Origin: Gammaproteobacteria bacterium
GTDB taxonomy: Bacteria > Gemmatimonadota > Gemmatimonadetes > Longimicrobiales > Gaopeijiaceae
Direction: 5' to 3'
NCBI GenBank assembly: GCA_028819075.1
Contig: JAPPMM010000039.1
Span: 1 to 64,000, forward strand
DNA: 64,000 bases
Positions within the stretch are counted from its first letter, which is position 1; each line of letters starts with the position of its first letter. Positions 59,169 to 64,000 of this stretch are shown here, one piece after another. The notes beneath the pieces are model-generated. The model saw only the letters and a program-made list of their open reading frames with translations, was not told the DNA's origin and made no database searches. Made by a program: the position numbers and the translations under genes.

Positions 59169-60356
59169 GTGACGGCCGTTTTCCTCGCCGGGGTCGCCCT
59201 CCTGAGCGCCATCTCCGACCCCGAGGCGCTCCGTCCGGACACGGTTCTCCGCCCGCCTGACGGCCCGACCATCGCCTTCGTCGAAGCCACCGGTTCACCG
59301 GCGGCGGCGATCCGCATCACGGTTCCCTTCGTCGAGTCCGAGTCCGGCGCCGGAGCCGGTTACCTCATTCAGCTGATGGCGCTGGAACGCGTCCGGAGAC
59401 TCCGGGAAACGCTGGGCATCGAAGTCCTGGCGCACCGCTCCTCGCTAGGACTCGTCTATCGCCTGAACGGCGCGGTCGCGGACTTCGACCATCTTGCCGG
59501 CGTTGCGCGGGAGCTGCTGGCCCGCCCGGCATCGCCCGGCTTCGTGGCGGCCCGAACGCGCCTCGAAGGCATGAACCGGCAAGAGCGGGAAACCGCCCGG
59601 GGCGCGCTGCGCCTCCGGCTTCGCTCGCGCATGGCTTCACCGATTCCGGCGGTGACGGGAACCCTCGAATCGCTGGCGGCACTGCACCCGGCCCGCCTGG
59701 TGGAGCGCTGGCGGGAATCGCACCGCCGGGGCAACCTCTCCGTGGTCGTGGTGGCCGACCTGCCGCTGGAGGCCGCGTTCTCGGCTCTGGCAGAGCTGGG
59801 GGAGGCGGGGCCGGCGCCGGAGACGGATCGGCTCCCGGAGGCGGCCGCAAGAAGGTTCCCGGCCATCAGACCCGAGCGCATCCGGGTCTGGTACGGGGAG
59901 GCATATCCGTCGGGAAACGCGCGGGATCCGCGCTCCGCGCTGCTCGCGCGCATCGCGAACGACCGCCTCCGGGAGTTGGGCGGCGAGTTCGAGCCCCAAC
60001 TCGAGCGCTGGGAGCTGGGAGAACGGTCGTGGCTGGTGTTGACCGCGGCGGCCTTCTCGCGAAACGCGACGGCGATGCGCGCCCGCGTTCGAGACTACAT
60101 CCGCGACCTGCGGGCGGCGCTGAGCCCGACCATCGTGCGCAACGCGAAGTCTTCGCTCCGCTCGGAGCTGATCCTGGAGGGGCGCTCGCCCGGCGGGCTG
60201 GCGGAGGTCATCGGCCGACATCTGGACGCCACGGGCGATGCCGACGCGGCGGCGGACTATCTGCGCCGCCTGGAGGAGGTCGATTTCGAACTCATGACCG
60301 CCTTCCTCGACGAGGTCGCCGCGGCCGAGGCAATTTCCGCCGAGGTGGCGAACTGA
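59169..60356 (+). CDS. M16 peptidase-like protein lacking the zinc motif (first of pair)
   Basis: A 395-residue protein with an exported-looking N-terminus (VTAVFLAGVALLSAISD). The fold is recognisable as M16: TVLRPPDGPTIAFVEATGSP, AAIRITVPFVESESGAGAGY, NLSVVVVADLPLEAAFSALA and a C-terminal half. The HxxEH motif that binds zinc is missing, so it is likely a non-catalytic subunit or scaffold. The start is GTG 59169. Its TGA overlaps the ATG of a second M16-like gene (TGATG), implying a heterodimer. Confidence 0.75.
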   Translation: MTAVFLAGVALLSAISDPEALRPDTVLRPPDGPTIAFVEATGSPAAAIRITVPFVESESGAGAGYLIQLMALERVRRLRETLGIEVLAHRSSLGLVYRLNGAVADFDHLAGVARELLARPASPGFVAARTRLEGMNRQERETARGALRLRLRSRMASPIPAVTGTLESLAALHPARLVERWRESHRRGNLSVVVVADLPLEAAFSALAELGEAGPAPETDRLPEAAARRFPAIRPERIRVWYGEAYPSGNARDPRSALLARIANDRLRELGGEFEPQLERWELGERSWLVLTAAAFSRNATAMRARVRDYIRDLRAALSPTIVRNAKSSLRSELILEGRSPGGLAEVIGRHLDATGDADAAADYLRRLEEVDFELMTAFLDEVAAAEAISAEVAN

Positions 60357-61654
60357 TGCCCAAGTCGCCCCCTCGGAGGCGGCGGCTCACGTGGACGGCG
60401 CTCGGGGCAATCCTGTCGCTCGCCGCTCCCGCGGTGGGGGCGGCGGGCGTCCGGCCCGCGAGCGGTCTGGCCGCGGTCCCGGATACGCTGCAGCTGGTGG
60501 TGGTGAGCGAGCGGCCGTGGACGGCCGCCGTCGCCGTCACCCTCTCCTTCGCAGGCGGCTACGGCGACGACCCGCCCGGCGCCGAGGGAACCGCCTGGCT
60601 CCTGGGCAGGGTGCTCGAGCGGGCCGTCGCCGCCAGCCTCGCGGAAACGGGCGCGGTCGCGGCCATCGAAGTGGAGGGCGACCGCACCTGGGTCACCCTG
60701 GTGACAACGTCGGACGAATGGGCGACGGCGTACCGCATTCTCACGCGCACGCTGTTCGCCGACCAGCTCGATGCGGCGCTGGCCGCGGAGACGCGCTCCG
60801 AGTTGTCGGGCCAGGTGTTCTTCCAGCGTGGCGCGCCCGTGCGCGCATTCGAGCTGGAGGCGCGGCGCACGCTCCTCGGGGCGGAGCGCGCCCGGCCCCC
60901 CATGGGCACTCCGTCAAGCGTGAGTAGCATGACGGTCGAGGCACTGGAGGCGACGCGGGCGCGCATCTACCGAATGGACGAGGCGCGGCTGGCCGTGGTG
61001 GGCGCGGTCGAGCCGGCCGAGGCAGCCTCCATCGTCGGCGCGCACCGGACGATGGCGCGGCGCGGGGAGCAGGCCTGGGTGGTGGAGGGCGCGCCGCTGC
61101 CGCCGCGCACCCCGGGGTGGGCGTGGGAGACGGGCGGCCGGACCTCGGTGGCCGACGACATCACGAACAACTGGATCCGGGCCGCCTACCCGTTTGAGGG
61201 AACGACGCCGCGACGGCCAATGGAATTCCTCGCGCACGTGATCGGGGAGCAGCTGGGTATCAACCTTCCCGCTCCGGGGCTGATCAGCCGCCGGGTCGAG
61301 GTGCGCGAGCTGCCCGGCGGGCCCGTGCTGCAGGTGACCATCGCCGCCCAGTGGCCGACCGTGCGGGCCTGGGAGCAGCGCATCGTGGACATTGTCGATC
61401 ATCTGTCCGCCGGCAACCTCTCCCCGGACGACCTGAACCGGCAGTACCGGAGGTTCCGGTCGGCACGGGCGCTCGCAATGGCGGATCCCGAGCGCGAAGG
61501 CCGCCGATTGCTCATCGAAGCGGAATCGGACGGCGGGCCGGGGGAACTGCGTGCGGCCATGGAGGGTCTGTCTTCCGAGGAGGTCCAGCGGGCGGCAGCC
61601 GGCCTCGGCGAGCCACGCGTGCTGGTCTACGGACCGGGGGGGCCGCCGTCTTGA
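60356..61654 (+). CDS. M16 peptidase-like protein lacking the zinc motif (second of pair)
   Basis: A 432-residue exported protein (signal peptide ending AVGAAG). M16 features are LQLVVVSERPWTAAVAVTLS, GGYGDDPPGAEGTAWLLGRV at the place where HxxEH normally occurs (here TAWLLGRVLE), then VEGDRTWVTLVTTSDEW and the C-terminal partner domain (ADDITNNWIRAAYPFEGTTP, GEQLGINLPAPGLISRRVEV). Since both members lack HxxEH, the pair is unusual: normally one partner is catalytic. Both may be inactive chaperone-like proteins, or a catalytic partner lies elsewhere. Confidence 0.75.
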   Translation: MPKSPPRRRRLTWTALGAILSLAAPAVGAAGVRPASGLAAVPDTLQLVVVSERPWTAAVAVTLSFAGGYGDDPPGAEGTAWLLGRVLERAVAASLAETGAVAAIEVEGDRTWVTLVTTSDEWATAYRILTRTLFADQLDAALAAETRSELSGQVFFQRGAPVRAFELEARRTLLGAERARPPMGTPSSVSSMTVEALEATRARIYRMDEARLAVVGAVEPAEAASIVGAHRTMARRGEQAWVVEGAPLPPRTPGWAWETGGRTSVADDITNNWIRAAYPFEGTTPRRPMEFLAHVIGEQLGINLPAPGLISRRVEVRELPGGPVLQVTIAAQWPTVRAWEQRIVDIVDHLSAGNLSPDDLNRQYRRFRSARALAMADPEREGRRLLIEAESDGGPGELRAAMEGLSSEEVQRAAAGLGEPRVLVYGPGGPPS

Positions 61655-61768
61655 TGCATCGGCATGGGGGCAGTTACCTTGCGGTCCGAATTACGTCGAA
61701 TGCATCGCCTGCGAGCCGGAAGGAGCCAGCTCGGAAGTTTCAACGTGATAGCCTGGAGTAACTGCACC

Positions 61769-62536
61769 ATGAGGAACGCAATCCTTTTCCTCGCTTTCGT
61801 CGGCACCATCGCCTCCGCCGCATGCGGGCCGACCGACGTCACGATCAACGCGCAGATGGAGGTTGCCGGCGCCGGGGGAACGGAGGTGCGGCCGCTGGCC
61901 GACATGGAAATCCAGCTCCTTCCCTTCGACCGCGACGCGATCTTCGACTCGCTGGCGCGCGAAGCCGGCACCCCCGAGCCGGAGATTCCACCGGATCTGC
62001 TCGAAGCTCAAAGCCAAGTAGCCGCGGCACAGGCGGAATGGCAGAGCCGGGAGAGCGAGTGGTCGCTGCTGAGGGAGGACCTTCTCGGTCTCAGCACGGA
62101 AATGGAGCGGCTCAATCCCGCCGAAGCCCAGTACCGGGTGCTGTTCATGGAGTTCGACGAAAAGGAGCAGCGACTCGCCCAGGTGGAGCGCCAGCGCGAC
62201 GCCGCCTTCGAGGAGTTCACCTCCATCCAGGGATCCATGATCGAGCAGGCCGACCAGGTCAGGATGCTCCGGGAGATGTGGGGCGACGATGCGTTCGCCG
62301 ACTACGGCACGGTCGCCCAGTTCATGATCGACGTGAGCGGCCTCGACCCGGTGGTGGACACCACCGACGCCTCTGGTAGCGTGCTCACGGCGGCGCCCGC
62401 CGGACAGTACTGGGTGTACGCGCGCTGGGAGCGCTCCTTCGACGAGCTCTACTGGAACGTCCCGCTGACGGTGGAGGGTGAGCCTGTGACCTTCACGCTC
62501 GACGAAAGCAACGCACAGGTTCGGCCCATCCTCTGA
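61769..62536 (+). CDS. Coiled-coil lipoprotein, function unknown
   Basis: A 255-residue lipoprotein (lipobox IASAAC, Cys19). Residues 70-160 form a heptad-like helix (LEAQSQVAAAQAEWQSRESE, LLREDLLGLSTEMERLNPAE, EKEQRLAQVERQRDAAFEEF), followed by a short beta domain (SGSVLTAAPAGQYWVYARWE). No family is recognised. ATG 61769 is preferred over an in-frame ATG at 61664 because it starts the lipoprotein signal. It follows the M16-like pair on the same strand and could belong to the same envelope complex. Confidence 0.75.
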   Translation: MRNAILFLAFVGTIASAACGPTDVTINAQMEVAGAGGTEVRPLADMEIQLLPFDRDAIFDSLAREAGTPEPEIPPDLLEAQSQVAAAQAEWQSRESEWSLLREDLLGLSTEMERLNPAEAQYRVLFMEFDEKEQRLAQVERQRDAAFEEFTSIQGSMIEQADQVRMLREMWGDDAFADYGTVAQFMIDVSGLDPVVDTTDASGSVLTAAPAGQYWVYARWERSFDELYWNVPLTVEGEPVTFTLDESNAQVRPIL

Positions 62537-62586
62537 CCGGACCGGACGGGCGCCCGCCCGGTCACCCCGGCCGGGATTCCGGCCTC

Positions 62587-63186
62587 GTGGACCGTCCACC
62601 GAAGCTGCTGGGCGTAGTGCCCGCCTGCGGACTGTCCACCCGCATGGGAAGCGCCAAGGCGCTTCTCGATGCGGGTGGACAGTCCTTTCTGGTGCGTGTC
62701 GTGTCCGCCCTCGCGGCGGGCGGATGCGACCCGGTGGTCGTGGTGGCGAGGGAGGCTGCCGGCGCCGTGGCGCGGGAAGCGGAAGCTGCCGGCGCCGTGG
62801 CGGCGGCCAACCCCGACCCCGACGAGGGACCCATTTCGTCCATCCGGCTGGCGCTGGCGGGGTGGGGCGGCGGGATGGACGGATGCGCCGTCTGCCCGGT
62901 CGATCACCCGCTGGTGACGGGCGCCACGGTGCGGGCGCTGGCGGCGTGCTTCGAGGAGGGGTCGGCCGACATCGTGCTCCCGACCTGGCGCGGCCGGCGC
63001 GGTCACCCGGCCCTCTTCCATCGCCGCCTGTTCCCCGAACTTCTCGACCCCGCCCTTCCCGAAGGAGCCCGCACGGTCGTGCGGCGGCGCCCCTCCCGCG
63101 TCCGCGAATGTCCGGTGGAGGACGCCGGCGTGGTCGCCGACATCGATACGCCGGCCGAGTACCGCCGGCACTTCCAGGTGGCGTGA
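62587..63186 (+). CDS. MocA-like molybdopterin nucleotidyltransferase
   Basis: A 199-residue NTP-transferase. The nucleotide motif LGVVPACGLSTRMGSAKALL (family LAAGxSxRMGxxK) is at the N-terminus, then DEGPISSIRLAL and CAVCPVDHPLVTGATVRAL (metal Asp), and RRGHPALFHRRLFPELL. MocA adds CMP to molybdopterin for xanthine-dehydrogenase-type enzymes. A duplicated stretch (GCTGCCGGCGCCGTGGCG twice, from 62755 and 62788) encodes EAAGAVA repeats. Start is GTG 62587. Its stop overlaps the next gene, an XdhC-like protein, the usual partner. Confidence 0.85.
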   Translation: MDRPPKLLGVVPACGLSTRMGSAKALLDAGGQSFLVRVVSALAAGGCDPVVVVAREAAGAVAREAEAAGAVAAANPDPDEGPISSIRLALAGWGGGMDGCAVCPVDHPLVTGATVRALAACFEEGSADIVLPTWRGRRGHPALFHRRLFPELLDPALPEGARTVVRRRPSRVRECPVEDAGVVADIDTPAEYRRHFQVA

Positions 63187-64000
63187 ACATGGCCGAGCTG
63201 CCGGGGCCCGACGCGGCCGAGGTGCGCGAGTCCCACGCGGCCGACACGCCCACCGACGTACCGGACCCGCCCACCGACGTACCGGACCCGCCCGCCGGTC
63301 GGGCCGTGAAACCCCGGCCGGTCGCGTCCGCACCCGGCACGGGCGATCTCGCCGGCCCCGACGCGGCTGCGGCGGCCGCCCGCATCCTCGAGTCGCTGCG
63401 CGGGTCGCGGGGCACGGTCGAGCTGCTGGTGGTCTCGGACAGCGAAGGGCGCGCGGCCGGTGCCCGCATGCTGGTGCGTCCGGATGCGGTCGAGGGATCG
63501 CTCGGGGATCCCGAACTGGACGCGGCCGCGCTGGCCGCCGCGAGCCGCGAGCGGCTGGCGCGCGGGCACGGCGGATCCCTCCACAACCTGCAGACGCCGG
63601 CGGGCCGGCGTCTGCAGGTGTACGCGGAGGGCCACCGTCCCCGCCAGGAACTCATCGTGGTGGGCGCCGGGCACATCGCCCAGCCCCTCGCCACCCTGGG
63701 CACGCTGCTGGACTTCGAGGTCACCGTGCTGGACGACCGTCCCGAGTTCGCCACCCGCGAACGGTTCCCGGAAGCCGCCGCCGTGCGCACCATCGACTTC
63801 GCCGATCCCCTCTCCGGCATCGACGTCCACGCGGGGTGTCATTTCGTGCTGGTGACCCGCGGGCACAAGTACGACTACGAGTGCCTGCGCCGGCTGCTGG
63901 CCCGTCACGGCGACGCGCAACCGGCGTACATCGGCATGATCGGCAGCCGCCGCCGCGTCCGGGCCACCTTCATTCAGCTCGAGGCGGAGGGAATCCCCCA
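63183..64000 (+). CDS. XdhC/CoxI family protein (partial, runs off the window)
   Basis: At least 272 residues; the 3' end is outside the window. XdhC proteins load the sulfurated molybdenum cofactor into xanthine-dehydrogenase-type enzymes. The C-terminal Rossmann domain is clear: LIVVGAGHIAQPLATLGTLL, FEVTVLDDRPEFATRERFPE, CHFVLVTRGHKYDYECLRRL and YIGMIGSRRRVRATFIQLEA. The N-terminal 60 residues are Pro/Asp-rich and include two PTDVPDP copies. GTG at 63183 overlaps the stop of the MocA-like gene; ATG at 63189 is in the same frame. A 34-bp palindrome lies inside it. Confidence 0.85.
   Translation, partial: MNMAELPGPDAAEVRESHAADTPTDVPDPPTDVPDPPAGRAVKPRPVASAPGTGDLAGPDAAAAAARILESLRGSRGTVELLVVSDSEGRAAGARMLVRPDAVEGSLGDPELDAAALAAASRERLARGHGGSLHNLQTPAGRRLQVYAEGHRPRQELIVVGAGHIAQPLATLGTLLDFEVTVLDDRPEFATRERFPEAAAVRTIDFADPLSGIDVHAGCHFVLVTRGHKYDYECLRRLLARHGDAQPAYIGMIGSRRRVRATFIQLEAEGIP
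63249..63290 (+). repeat. Two tandem 21-bp repeats encoding PTDVPDP
   Basis: CCCACCGACGTACCGGACCC plus G is present twice head to tail, in frame with the XdhC-like gene. It expands a disordered linker and is not expected in the family core. Confidence 0.85.
63586..63619. repeat. Perfect 34-bp palindrome inside the XdhC-like gene
   Basis: ACCTGCAGACGCCGG, then CGGG, then CCGGCGTCTGCAGGT. The arms are exactly complementary, and the CGGG centre adds one more C-G pair. The stem is about 16 bp and very GC-rich. It encodes part of LQTPAGRRLQ. Confidence 0.85.

Overview
The window is one stretch of a GC-rich, Gram-negative chromosome. An LPS core is implied by a Kdo transferase and a heptosyltransferase, and there are many lipoprotein and Tat signals. 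The gene families fit Gemmatimonadota or a close relative: propeller-amidohydrolase fusions, paired M16-like proteins, an SSS symporter coupled to a P1 peptidase, and gluconate-dehydrogenase-type GMC pairs. This placement comes from family content only, not from a marker gene. The window is about 95% coding. No rRNA, tRNA, CRISPR array or intact mobile element was seen.

Layout. 1-8.1 kb: envelope and core genes (barrel protein, waaA, heptosyltransferase, dnaE, rlpA). 8.1-17.8 kb: CYTH protein, PqqB-like hydrolase, SSS symporter coupled to a P1 peptidase, DUF1015 protein, amidase, cysK and a lipoprotein. 17.8-18.9 kb: a decayed two-gene cassette (three-Cys-motif Gp37/Gp68 protein and its partner TcmP) abutting the end of argB. 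18.9-23.7 kb: a compact leftward operon argR, P-loop protein, argC, argD, argB. A deoxyhypusine-synthase-like gene diverges from it across a region with three copies of a dyad-symmetric 13-mer. 25.1-31 kb: GMC/subunit-3 pair, a 5'-truncated Fic-type remnant, DUF72, a BNR-propeller/MoaD-like pair and a hydrolase. 31.2-34.6 kb: a divergent ligD/ku NHEJ pair. 34.6-54.6 kb: an NCS2 permease with an extra C-terminal domain, DUF4105, a propeller-CehA lipoprotein, amidohydrolase, rhomboid, gamma-glutamyltransferase, MFS carrier, a VapBC-type pair, a 1120-residue propeller-amidohydrolase, a serine hydrolase and an M1 peptidase. 54.6-64 kb: accA, ricT, metG, M23 peptidase, two M16-like proteins lacking the zinc motif, a coiled-coil lipoprotein, a MocA-like enzyme and a partial XdhC-like gene.

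How the genes work together. Many products act outside the cytoplasm on peptides, amides and amidines, next to transporters, which suggests a scavenging lifestyle. The arg operon is the clearest pathway unit. Its unexplained member is a P-loop protein overlapping both argR and argC.

No complete new defence system was found. The best leads are: (1) the unknown P-loop protein in the arg operon with candidate ArgR sites; (2) two arrays of 24-bp palindromes with an exact 27-bp period, each between convergent genes; (3) the decayed TcmP cassette and Fic-type remnant as traces of lost accessory genes; (4) the BNR/MoaD-like pair; and (5) the NCS2 permease with a possible ATPase-like tail.
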